The translations under genes and the position numbers were made by a program. The notes under the pieces were generated by a model. The model was not told the DNA's origin. It ran no database searches and was given only the letters and a program-made list of their open reading frames with translations. 64,000 nt of DNA from Brevipalpus yothersi. Taxonomy: Eukaryota; Arthropoda; Arachnida; Trombidiformes; Tenuipalpidae. This document shows positions 50,459-61,574 of the stretch, piece after piece. The stretch covers positions 62,001 through 126,000 of the forward strand of contig QZCP01000701.1 of assembly GCA_003956705.1 (NCBI GenBank). Direction: 5' to 3'. Numbering within the stretch: position 1 is the first letter of the stretch; the number at the start of each line of letters is the position of its first letter.

Positions 50459-51821
50459 GTTGATGAAGATATCGACTTATAAAGAATTGAATGGCAGTCT
50501 CCAAAACGGATGAGCAAAAGGGAGTTGATCGCTAATGATAACAATCAAAGGCACTTCATACATGGACACTATTTGGTTAAATATAATCAATTGGAATTAT
50601 TGCCACCAAATCAAAGTTCAATATGTTGTATTTTTTGATGTGTTTCTCTCTCTCTCTTCACTTTGATGATCATGAAAAACAGAGCAAAACATTACAACAT
50701 TGGAAAGCCTAGCGGAAAGTACACAGAGTGTTGAAACGTTTATGAGACGATTTTTCCCAAATGAATTGTTCGGTCTAGTTATTTGGAGATGATATAAATT
50801 TTCAATTTTTCTCAAGGAGATATTGATACATTTAATGAGACCAGTATATTGAGATTCTATCATGAGTTCATTGAAAAATATGAATTGAAAAGCTATCTTA
50901 ACTAATTGATGAGCTAACAAGATGTGAATTCCTCAGATCCCGTTATTCTCATTATAGGTGTTATTCTCGAACTTTTAAAAATTCATCACAGAACTTACCT
51001 CATGATACTTGAAGTTTGTGATTCATGATTTTTCAGTGATCGATAGAATTAAGAATTTAATTTCTGAATTGAAAATTAGTTTTCATCTGATTGAAGTGAA
51101 CAGAATCAACGATGAACGAGTGGCAAGAAGAAATAGTTATTCAGTTTTATTATAATCAAGTTTCTCAGTTTACAAGTGATCAGGTTGAATCAACTGGCAA
51201 GAAAAAAGAGGAAAGATTTTCAAAATGGTTCTGTTACTCTGATAAACTTTGAAAAATGACCCAGGACAATTGAGGGGCTAAGAAAGAAAATAGGGAACAG
51301 TTTCGAGAATAGAAACACATGTAATCTGCTATCAATTTTTATGGTTTGTAGTTTTGTGATTTGATTGAAGATTTGGCTTGTTAGAATTTTTTTTTTCGTT
51401 AAAGTAAAATTAATTTTCAGAGTTAATTATATTCAAGAAAAATACACTGTTATGGGTCTCAATATACAAATTTGATTCTCATAAGATGGCTGTTGTCCGT
51501 CATAAAGATGAATGATCTCAATGTTTGATGAATTGGAAGATTTTAAAAATGAGAAGATGATCAAAAAGTGTTGAAACTTGATGATTATGTGCGTAGGTAC
51601 TGAAAAATTGTGAATCAAAAAGATACTTCGAGGTGTGCAATCTTATACTCATAAAACTAGCTGACTTATTGATTTGACTAACTGAAACAATATACTGAAC
51701 TCGTGAAAAATCAACTGATCAACTTAAAGACATTTTTTCTCGAAAAAAAATTGCTAAAGAGATGGAAACCTATCATTGACCACGAGTTCATCATTTTTGA
51801 TTTATCAAAAATTCAGTTCGA
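50459..51821. other. intergenic
   Basis: Upstream of ARPC3 and downstream of the tau-like gene, both on the minus strand. AT-rich; no gene, RNA or repeat recognised. Confidence 0.6.
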
Positions 51822-53512
51822 TCATGTTGAAATTTTAGTGCGATTTTGTTGCTGCTGCTGCTGAAGGAATTTTTGCTTTTCTCGCTCAGATTCGAGAATG
51901 GCTTTAATTTCTTTCTCCTCAACACTTGTCATTCGAGTTCCACTGTTCGAAGTGGACTTTCTGGCATCAGAGGTGTTATTGTTGTTGTTGTTGTTGTTCT
52001 CTTTGCCTGAGGTCGGTTTTGTGGCCGAGGTTTTGTTCCCACTTGGTGTATTGGAGCCTGAACTAGGACTGATTGATCTTGTTCCACCTTCACTAGTCGA
52101 TCGTCCAGCATACTTTTCATCGAATATTTTCACAGTTCCGCCTCCAGGCTTGTGTTTCACATTATCCAGAGAACCCACTTTCGATTGAGCTTTCCATTCG
52201 AGTTTCTTATTCTCCACTTTAACATCTCCTCCTCCTGCACAATTTGTACACGTGGGCATGAATAAGATAAATTATTTAGACAAATAGGAAGACAAACGAA
52301 GAGAGCCAGAGAAAGAGCGGAACATCAATTGAACATCATCGAGAAATAACTTTTCCGCGCTCACCCATCACAGGCCATTAGAGAAAAACATGGGATCGAT
52401 TTTAGAACCTCTCTATTGGTAAAAGGGAATGCTGATGGATCTATCGAGCGGTGAGGCTTCCCTCAGGCTAAATGCTTTCACCACAAAAATCATAGCAATC
52501 ATAGATGAGACTCGTGATGTTTGGATCCATATTGATTCGATCAAGAGCGGCCTAATCGACTTGGGCGGATGTCCGATTGATCTTTTAACATCAACACAAG
52601 GCTCTCTCCTCATTTCTGTTGAACTATGGATGTTTACTTACCAGGCTTACGATTGACATAGGCAAGTGATCCGATTCGAGGCTTTGCTTGCCATTCCAAT
52701 TTTTGAGTCAAGATTTTCTTTTCTCCCTGAGCTGAGAAAAAGTGAATGTTAAAATGTTAAAATGGAATTTTTTTGGCCAGATTATATCTCAGTTTCCTCA
52801 AATTTCCCACTGACAATTTACTCTAACTTCACTCTATCACGCAATTCGGTAATTTTTAGTGCTTAATCTCCATGCTATTTGCATATACAACATACGTCTT
52901 TCTTCATAATTGACACTTACCAGGTTTGTGCTTCACATTTTCTAGTGAACCGATCTTTGATCTGACGTTTTTCAAATCTGGACCTTTCGCAAGTCCTACT
53001 GGAGCTTTTATTGGAGGTAATTCTGTAAAAGAATGAACAAAAAATGATATTCCCTCCGTTCAATTGAAAGAGTAGAGAATGTTTACTTTTTCCCTCCGAA
53101 TTTGCGCCACTTGACGGATCTCTGCTCCGAAAATTCGAATCTGTATCAAAAAATAAGGAATTATTTTCACTTCTCACAGTTCAAGAAGAAATTCCCATTA
53201 AATAAAAAAAAATCTTTCAGAAAAACTCTTTTTTCAGATTCTCGAACACTACTGATGAGCACATAGCAAGTGTGCTGTATCGAGCTCAACACAGATGTAT
53301 AAACATATGATGTGATTGATGAAAACATTCACAAAAATATTGAATTGTTTAGCATGAAAACTGAAATATTTTCTCTCACCTCTACTGACTGAGCGAGCTG
53401 ATGCTCGAGAGATACGTTGAGTTGTACGATTAGTTGGTCGCAATGGAGCACTTGATGGTTGGGGTGTTACTGATGATGATTTTTCATTCGAATTCGATTT
53501 TGATTCCGACAT
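51822..53512 (-). CDS. tau: tau/MAP2/MAP4-family microtubule-associated protein
   Basis: Five exons: 53512-53380, 53140-53087, 53022-52921, 52731-52642 and 52234-51822. All junctions are phase 1 and give 263 residues. Three microtubule-binding repeats each end in the family signature: 'SKIGSLENVKHKPGG', 'PRIGSLAYVNRKPGG' and 'SKVGSLDNVKHKPGGG', the last followed by VKIFDEKYAG as in tau. The N-terminus is Ser/Thr/Arg-rich and short. The tail carries an Asn run (51975-51998) and a Gln run (51847-51863) from CAG-type repeats. The protein should bind and stabilise microtubules, mainly in neurons by analogy. Each repeat has its own exon, so repeat-number isoforms are possible without a frame change. 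Confidence 0.92.
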
Positions 53513-53904
53513 TTTTCGAGAATGATAATAGTTGTGATTGAGATACAAACTTCCTCCAGTGATGATACAAAGGATGAAAATGACCAATGAAGAATATAAT
53601 GAAGATGGATTAGACGACCCAAGAGCAGTGGAAATTGATGTTGATGTATAGCAGCACACTGTTTTCGTTAAATCAGAAACAGAAATAACTTTCAATCGGA
53701 TGTAAATAATTTCACACAGCAATGGGAAAGCATCATATCTGTGTTAAAAGGTTCATGATATTCTACACTCGATCGAAAAAATACATGCACACTTCAACAG
53801 TGATCACTACTACTACTTCTATTTCAAACTATTTGAAACCCAACCTTTATTTTATTGATTCGTGCATCGAATCATGCGTCGAGTTCTAATAGAGGGAGAT
53901 CGGC

Positions 53905-53905
<1 letters not shown>

Positions 53906-53941
<36 letters not shown>
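53906..53941. repeat. (GA)n microsatellite
   Basis: About 18 GA units upstream of the tau-like gene. Confidence 0.9.
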
Positions 53942-53946
<5 letters not shown>

Positions 53947-54318
53947 CGTAAGAGAGAATGAAGGCTGGAGAGAGGGCAAAGAAAATATATTAATTCAGCT
54001 TCAAGATCATTCTCAGGCTGCTCATGGTAATTGCATGTATGTGAGTCATACTGAATGTCTGGTGAGTTCGAGAGTAAGAACATGTGCGAAATAATGTGGG
54101 GAAAAAGAAATAGAAAGAGAGAGAATACTGAGAATGAATTCCTTTTCCCTCCTGGATCCATCGATCCAATGGCCTAGAGAGTACAGTAGGTCGTAAAATA
54201 AGTAAGGTTCGAGCATTCTCACAGGGCACATCTAGTAGATATGATGGGAGCACGCTTGTTTTGGCGGAATCGGAGAAAAGTTGATACAAAATGATGGGAC
54301 AATGAATTGTATACTTAC

Positions 54319-54427
54319 TCATTCGCAATCGGTCACTAAAGGAAATGATTTGAATGGAGGGTGAAGATGATGGTGCAAAGGAGAGGGATGAAGATGAAGG
54401 AGAAATTGGATAAAGAGTATCGAACAT
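54319..54427 (-). other. possible alternative first coding exon of the tau-like gene
   Basis: ATG at 54427 opens 36 codons, Ser/Pro-rich ('LYPISPSSSSLSF'), ending at a GTAAGT donor in phase 1. That matches the phase-1 acceptor of the tau exon at 53140, so it could replace the 53512-53380 exon as an alternative N-terminus. It is suggested by phase and position only. Confidence 0.3.
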
Positions 54428-55854
54428 TGCATTATCTTTGGATAAACACATGGAAAAAATTAGCCGCCATCGATCGGCACGATTGTATCAATGTGTATGA
54501 ATGAAGTTCAAAGAAATGCAGCAGCAGCATGTGAGTGAAATAAAAAATGGTTAAGATGTTCATGATGATGATTGTGGCTGATGATGGCGATGGTGGTGGT
54601 GATGGTTCTCCGTGGCTTAGGGAGTGAAGAAGAAATGGAAAGCGACAGGTGAAAATCGCCAATTCATTGAGGATTCCTATCTTGCTTTGCCGAGCAATTG
54701 CTTGAACAAGGAAATTCTGTCACGGAAATCACGAAATGCTGGTGAACTGTGAATCGGCAAAAATACATCTCATTTTGGGTGCCAGAATCTTGATAACCAC
54801 TCCTTACCACTCACAAGTCAGTCCGAGTGGTGGCTGTTCATTGTCACGCAAGAATATGAGAAATAGAATTAAATTTGTTTGAGAAGAAAAGTTTGAAATT
54901 TTAAATCAGTGAGCACTATTGCCTTTGTTTCGTCATCGACATTTTATAATTCATCGTTTTTGGTCAGAAAATCACGTTGATTTTGAGGATTGGCTTCATT
55001 TTTCGAGTTTTAATTCAAAAAAATTTTCTCATACTTTCGAAAGTTTATATAAAAGTATTCATAAACTTTACGAAAATCTGAGCATTTCAGCTGCTCAAAA
55101 AACTCGTATTGAACACAATTTCGTTACACTCCTCGATACTTTTGTGACGTATATCACGAATTTTTTGCTCATTTTCTATGGGTCCAAGATTGGATTTTCG
55201 ATTTGGAAAAATAAAATAAATCCTATCTTTCTCTGGATCATTTGCTCTAATCCAGAAGCTTGGAGTACTTCATATGCTCCTGTGAACATCAGCATAAGTA
55301 GTGGAGCTGATTGTGAATCAATCGAAGAATCGTGATATGAAATTTTACCGCACAAACACCTCATGTTTGGCTTGAATTGGATAAATTCCATCATGCTTTG
55401 CAGCTCATTTGCCAGCCGTGTAACGTGTTATATGGTGAGCATCCAAACTTAATTAATGAAAGTTACCGTTCCTATACCAAAAAATTTCCCATTCAGATGT
55501 ATTTTTTTCATAAACAAACATGATTTATTGAGTGATGAAATGGATGAATAAGCTGACATAATGTTTCTTTTTCTCAAATACACGATATTCCGAATATACG
55601 AAAAAGATTACCTCAGATAGTTGAATTATAAGCCATAAAATTTTCCAAATTATATTTTTGAACTCATTTTGCAATATGTGTGACAAAAAAAGTGATGGGA
55701 TTGTCGGGAATTCCTCTCAAGTACATGAAAATCAAAGAAATAGAACACACATACAATTCGATTGTTTCAAATAACAGGAAAGTAAAAATCAATGACGGCG
55801 ATAAATCATGTAGATTTATGATGAATACTTCCAACACCAAAGAGAGGCATACTG

Positions 55855-55862
55855 TATAAAAT
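55855..55862 (+). promoter_or_regulatory. TATA box of the small secreted protein gene
   Basis: TATAAAAT, 84 bases before the ATG at 55939, a normal distance for a short 5' UTR. Confidence 0.5.
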
Positions 55863-55938
55863 AGAATAGAATTTTTCGATCATTAGAATTAGTTACTATC
55901 CAATGTATGAACTGTGAACGTGTTTTTCTAATACAAAA

Positions 55939-56300
55939 ATGGCCAAAATTCTGAATAAATTGAGTTACATCCTCCTAATTTTGGTAACCCTTCACGAGGT
56001 AAGGTACAATGTTAAAAATCTTGGCCAATTTGTAATAGTATCAAAATTTTCTTTCCCCTACACTTAATCAAGATGATAAAATCTCAGGAAACACCATCAG
56101 AAGAGACAATCGTAAGTGCTACGAATATTGACCTGGACCAAACTTTGAAGGCAGCTCGAGATGCTCTGATAGCTCAACAAGCGAAACATTTGAGATCCTT
56201 TGATCATCCAACAATGGCCCACATTAACAAGATGCTGTCTGATCGCTATAATTTGAAAGAATATAAGAAGAACGAAAACAAATGGGATGAGCCAAATTGA
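55939..56300 (+). CDS. small secreted protein, 95 residues, unknown
   Basis: Two exons: 55939-55998 encodes a signal peptide (MAKILNKLSYILLILVTLHE), then a GTAAGG donor; 56073-56300 follows a TTTCTTTCCCC...TTAATCAAG acceptor in phase 0. A second in-frame acceptor (TCTCAG, ending at 56087) would drop five residues. The mature part is about 75 residues, has no cysteine, and contains a charged amphipathic stretch (about 'TLKAARDALIAQQAKHLRSF') ending Lys/Asn-rich. TATA box, signal peptide, intron and AATAAA (56391-56396) together support a real gene. No family is recognised; a secreted peptide or saliva/haemolymph protein is possible. Confidence 0.6.
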
Positions 56301-56700
56301 TGTTTTCATTCCACTTCATTTCTCCACTTCCAAAAATGATCATCGATTACTTTGAAATATGATTCAAATTAAAAAAGAATAGTGGTAGATAATAAAACAA
56401 TTTTACAGAAAAATGCGTTGAAGAGTTTTATTTCGAATGAACGCTGTTTTTTTAATAGAAATTTTGTGTATCAATATTACCAGTTGAAATCATCGAGATT
56501 TCATAAGAGATGACAATCAAACCTGATCATATTCCGGTCCGAATAGTTTCTACATCAAATATAGGGAATTTGATTGGATTTCTGGCTGCAATATCCATCG
56601 TCCTATGTGTAAACAAACACTTTGAGCTTATACATTTCTCTCTATTTCTCAAGGTGATGTCTTTCGTAACATACAAAATGCGTGTGAATATAGACAGAGA

Positions 56701-58307
56701 CTATACACATTCAGAATTTAAGTTTGTTGATGAATTTTCGTTTTCCACTGCCGTGATAGTTATAACGGATTGATGGTCTCCATTATGATCGGTACCATCA
56801 GCTTCACACAAAGTATGAATTTCGTCTCCATCAGAAACAGTAGAAGTCTCAACAGTTTCGAGCGTAACTGGTTCCTCAGTTGTATCAATCATGGAATTCA
56901 GAATTGACTCATTGGTCCTTCTTTCAATCGCCTCTAAACTGGTCTCATTTTCACCAATCGACTCAATTATGGTAATCGGGGGATCAGTAGAAGTTCGAGC
57001 ATCCACTGCTTCAATTATGATAGTATTGGTGGTACAATCTCTTGAAGAGGCATCTGTATCACTGTTTGGCTCAATTGGTACGAGAGTTGTGATAATTCTA
57101 GGAGAAGAAGATGATTCGAACTCTTGCAGTTCTGGCTTGCTTGATTCAGATACCTCAATGTTGGCTGATTGAACGCATTCTTGAACAAGATCAATAGTTG
57201 TATGACCAGCTTCATTTTTCTGTAGAGGGAGTAGAACAAGAGGAACAAATAATCATTTGGTGTGAAGAAAGTGGAGCAAGCCATGAGGGGCCAGGTCAAA
57301 AAGACATTAGAATGATAGAATAGTATTCTAAGAATATTGGGTATTCATGAATTATACAAAACACTTACACCTAAATTAGATGATCCATAACTAGATGATT
57401 CGCTTTTGATTATTTCTGGCGATGTTTCTAGATTAGACCATCGACCTTTGGATGCTTTTCTCATCCTTATTTCTAATTTGGAAGGTGTGATGGAATAATC
57501 ACTCTCTTTAGGAACTATCTGACTATGAAGGGAAACATCGATCTTGAATATAGTCCCATCTTCACATTTACACTCAACATCAAGGCGATCCTCTTCGAAT
57601 TCCACACTGACATCTTCATTAGTCAAATTTCTGATGTGTACAGCCACTATAACGTGTGTGTCATTCTGAAACCAGTCATGTTTGGGTTTTGGGGGCGATA
57701 AATTTCGATAATTTCCACTGAAGGTTAAAAGTTGGGCTTTGTGGACAGTGGTAATGTTGTGTGATGGGCTGGATGTAGCTCCAGATCCATTGCTACCAGA
57801 AGCGGCATTAAGAACTCGGCTACCCGATGGTGATATGGTTGTGCAGACAATACTACTGGTACCACTGGAAGAGATACTAGATAGATTGCGATTATTCAAT
57901 ACGCCTGAAGCATTACTACTACTACTGTTGACGCTATTAAGATGTGGAGAAGAGGTGGCATTTGCCGAGCTGGCTTGTCCACTTCCAGTATTGAGACGCT
58001 TTGAACTCTTCTCCGGCAGATGTTCCAGTGATTGCCATCGTTTACGATCGGTTTTTTTAAGCTTTATTTCCAATTTAGATGGTGTAACCATCCAATTGCT
58101 ATCAGATACGTATATGGGCTTATGCAAATTGAAATGCAACCTGAATACATTGCCATCAGCAAGGCTACAGGTTACATCTAAGGTTTCGTCAATAAGTTTA
58201 ACCTTAACATCGGCCTCTTTCAAATTCTTTAGACCAACATTGATTATCACATGAGTGTTTGTTTGATACCAATCGTACATGTTTCGTGTTGAGCTGTGGG
58301 TAGTCAT
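56701..58307 (-). CDS. tandem CS-domain (SGT1/p23-type) protein
   Basis: Two exons, 58307-57369 and 57219-56701, joined in phase 0, encode 485 residues. Two CS domains lie at about 11-95 (YDWYQTNTHVIINV ... TPSKLEIKLKK...RWQSLE) and 209-294 (HDWFQNDTHVIVAV ... TPSKLEIRMRK...RWSNLE). Both have the 'W.Q...V.I' start and 'SK.EI...K....RW..LE' end of SGT1-type CS domains. A Ser/Asn/Gly-rich linker joins them and an acidic Ser/Thr-rich tail of about 190 residues follows. There is no TPR, SGS, CHORD or protease domain. CS domains bind HSP90 and clients, so a co-chaperone role is inferred. The donor could be read two bases earlier, but only the chosen one keeps frame. Confidence 0.82.
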
Positions 58308-61300
58308 TGGTAATGAGAAATGATAATAAAGAAAATCTCATTATTAAAAGATTAGATTAGAGGTGGTGGTGGAGGAGGAGAAGAGGATGATGGAGAGAGA
58401 GGAGAAAAATGTACAGATGGGAAACCCAAACAAAGGTGTGATAATATGTATATATACATGTATACACACAATCCGAGAATGGATCGGCGACAAATGATTT
58501 CCTGGTGAAGTCTTGATTTGGGTTAAAATTTTTTGCCGCAGCAAAAGAGATCAAATCTAATTGATCAATCCAACTAATACAGTTTAGAACTTAGGACAAT
58601 CGATGGCAGCATGTTACGACGACGAATTGATGTTACGATTGGCGAAATGTTCATTGGAAAAAAAAATGTTGGCCCAATGTCTATGAGATGGCTACACATC
58701 AGAGGCTGTTAAAAAGATGTCCAAGCCGGCAGAGTGTGTGACTTGTCTTGATCATCATCCCTAGTAAGGCTGCTTACCTGAAATTGCCAGTACTCTCTTC
58801 CAACATACTGTATGTAGATGATGATGTAAGATTGAAAAATATGTATATAACCAAATATATCCACTGGATTCGATAATCAAGATTTAATTTTTCTTATTAT
58901 TATTAAAAACCACCACCAAAATATCAATCCACTCACTTTCAATACATTTCAACACAAAACACAAACAGATAATATGAATCAAGGGGCGCAGACTCGAGGC
59001 TTTTTTTTCTCTCTGCCTTTCGCTGCTTTGAAGCTTTTCTTCCTCAATAAAAATTCCGTTCTCTTTGATTCCTGCCTCTTGACCGGTAGAATATTATCTC
59101 TTCAGTTTCGATTCCTTTTCCGGAAGAATCGAAGGAATTGGAAGAATCGAGAGAATGGGAAGAATTGGGGCATGTTAGTTGCAGTGGAGGGTATTGCTTA
59201 AATTGATGAGATGGTTGAAGAAATTGGTATCTTTGTAATCTAGGGTCTAGTAAGATATTCTAATCGGCCTTTGAGAGGGCCAATCAAATCCGTTAGAGAT
59301 AAGAGATTGAGATAAGATTTAAGTCCTCCAATCGTTTGGTGGAAATCTTTGGGATTGATGATCCAGTTAGGGTCACAATTATGAGGTTTAAGGGTTTTCT
59401 CTCACTCTTCCATCGGATTGTCTAGCGAAAACTTACGGATGTTTGCAAATTGAGTTTTTTCAAAGTTTTTAAAGATTGTCGGAATGAATAAAAAATTACA
59501 AATTATAAAACTCTTTTTTTGGATTCATCTTGAAATCTTCAAGGTTATTTTGAAGATAACATGATGACTGTAGAGAATTCATTGGGTTTATGTATTTTTC
59601 GAAAAATAATATCGCAATTCTCACTCTAATGTCTTTTATCGTACACTGTTAACGGTACAAGCGTTTTTTTATTACCTTGCAGTCAGACCTGAGATAACTT
59701 ATTCATCACTTCGAACTTACAGTGATTCATCCATAAATCACACTCTCATATTGTTCTCAAAGTAGTGATGATTGGAATCACAATAGACATCAAAGCGGAA
59801 TGGAAGCGTTAAAATACTTTCAATCACTCATCCATTCTGCTGATGAAAGTTGAAAATTATTGATATTTGCTTGCCAATCACTCAGGTGCAGAAGATGAAA
59901 TTTGAAAAAAAAATTTATCCAATGTAAAATTGAGAATCATGTCTATGAATCGAAATATTCCTTAAACAGAGTAGACAGTCAGAGAAAGAGGAAACCTTTT
60001 TCTTTCTCCTCATTTTTCCACTCACAACACCAAGAAGTATATTTTTCCCAAAACTTTCTCCACCATCTACACGTGATTTCAATTCAATAAAATATCATTT
60101 CCCACTCTCTCTCTCTCTCTCTCTCTTACTCATCTTAACCCAATAAGCTACCCACATTCATAGTACTCAGATCGTGAAAGAGAATCAATTCGACACATTT
60201 TTTACACCTCCTTTTGCCCGCTTAATGAAATTTTTATCGACTCGGAATTATTCTATTTACCCCATGATCTGATGATCGAGAAAGAGAGAAAGTGTAAAAA
60301 TATTTTCATTTATCATGAACCTGAATATGGCGCTCCAAAGTTTTCACTGGATCAGATAGATGTTCAGCCAATGTGAAAGTGAGAGCTTTTTGACACTTGA
60401 GCATTTGAGAGAGAGAGAGTAACATAGAGAGAGTTGCAAGAACTGTCATCACCACACTTGAACAATGTTTTATCTTAATCATCGTGCTTCTGATTTTCCA
60501 TACATACATCACTACTAGATGATCGTATCAAATTTGATTTTATATATTTATCTGGTGTCTATACTGTGTGTATGTGTGGACGATTTTCTCTCTCTCATCA
60601 TTCATCCATTCATTAGTTAAACCGTATTGTGATACATACACCTTTCCTCTTATATACTGTGTGTGTGGTGTTTGTGTTTGTTTGTGTTTCACTGTGTGTT
60701 TATAAATGAGTTTGTGTGTGAGTGCAATTCGAATTGAATGAATATGAAACATACTGTTTAATTGCATCAGAAAGATAGAGAGAGCAAAAAAAAGGAAGAG
60801 AGAGAGTTTATTATTATCATCAACTTGGTGGTAAATCAACTTATTAACCCTATCTGGCTGAATCAGTGTGTATCGTTAATTGAATTGTGAACGCTTGATC
60901 AATTGTGCCATGAAGGTGAGACATAGATTTTTTGAAACACTTATACATCTGATACATCTCTTTTTTCCTTCAATATCTCTCCAATGATGATCATCATGAT
61001 CATGATGTGAGGCATAATCATCATTTACATTTGAAGCATATTTCTCATTCCTTCTCATCACTCTCTCTATTTGTGTGTGTAGAAATGGTTAATCTTGTCC
61101 ATATCAGATATTACTCGTTTATTATCATTCGCGTTAGGCCCACTGATGGGAAGTTCCATTCGATTAGCTCCCATGTATATTGAAATATTTTATTCTACAC
61201 TGAAGTTGTCCATAATTTGCATCACATTGTGACGAAAAAAAATTCAAAGTCCCGATGTGAACTACCATTACTACTACTACTACCACTGTTACACAATGTA

Positions 61301-61574
61301 CATGTGATCTAATTGGATTTTTAGGTTATCTCAAGTGCTATGCTCTGTGTTTATTTTGACATGATTTCACATCAGCACAATGTCAGTGTGTCAAGCTTTT
61401 CCTCCGGAATGATCATGGATCCTTCTTCTATGGAATGCATCAGATTCTCGTTCTCATATTAACTTATCAACTTGATAAGAATGTTTTATTCTTTTTCTTT
61501 CCCATCACCAGGCTCATCTTTATTGCTTCTGGAATTCTCATGAGCCAACATTTTCATAATCAATCTTTTTCCTC
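58308..61574. other. intergenic between divergent genes
   Basis: Upstream regions of the CS-domain gene (minus) and the rabconnectin gene (plus). (CT)n at 60105-60125. Apart from the small candidate at 60306-60482 nothing is recognised. Leader exons of the rabconnectin gene probably lie in the right part, but I cannot fix them. Confidence 0.5.
60306..60482 (-). CDS. candidate small secreted peptide, 58 residues
   Basis: ATG at 60482 opens 58 codons with a hydrophobic N-terminus (MIKIKHCSSVVMTVLATLSM...) like a signal peptide, then about 28 residues (from QKALTF to the stop after VHDK). A TATATAAAA on the minus strand about 55-65 bases upstream is consistent with a promoter. CAG/GTTCAT near the end could instead be a weak splice donor, making this the first exon of a larger secreted protein. 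No family is recognised and it may be chance. Confidence 0.3.
   Translation of the reverse strand: MIKIKHCSSVVMTVLATLSMLLSLSQMLKCQKALTFTLAEHLSDPVKTLERHIQVHDK

Larger units (their letters stand above)
53513..55854. other. intergenic / upstream of the tau-like gene
   Basis: Contains (GA)n at 53906-53941 and a possible alternative tau exon. On the minus strand, 54746-54677 has an acceptor and 22 codons (about 'SPAFRDFRDRISLFKQLLG') before a stop, perhaps an orphan terminal exon. On the plus strand, 54913-55335 is open for about 140 codons without any methionine and is not assigned. The rest, 55336-55854, shows nothing. Confidence 0.4.

Noticed and set aside
51898..52188. Hydrophobic plus-strand frame of 96 codons
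   Set aside because: It is the antisense of the last tau exon; the leucine run is the reverse complement of the Asn run.
57739..58254. 171-codon plus-strand frame
   Set aside because: It is antisense to the first CS-domain exon and has no features of its own.
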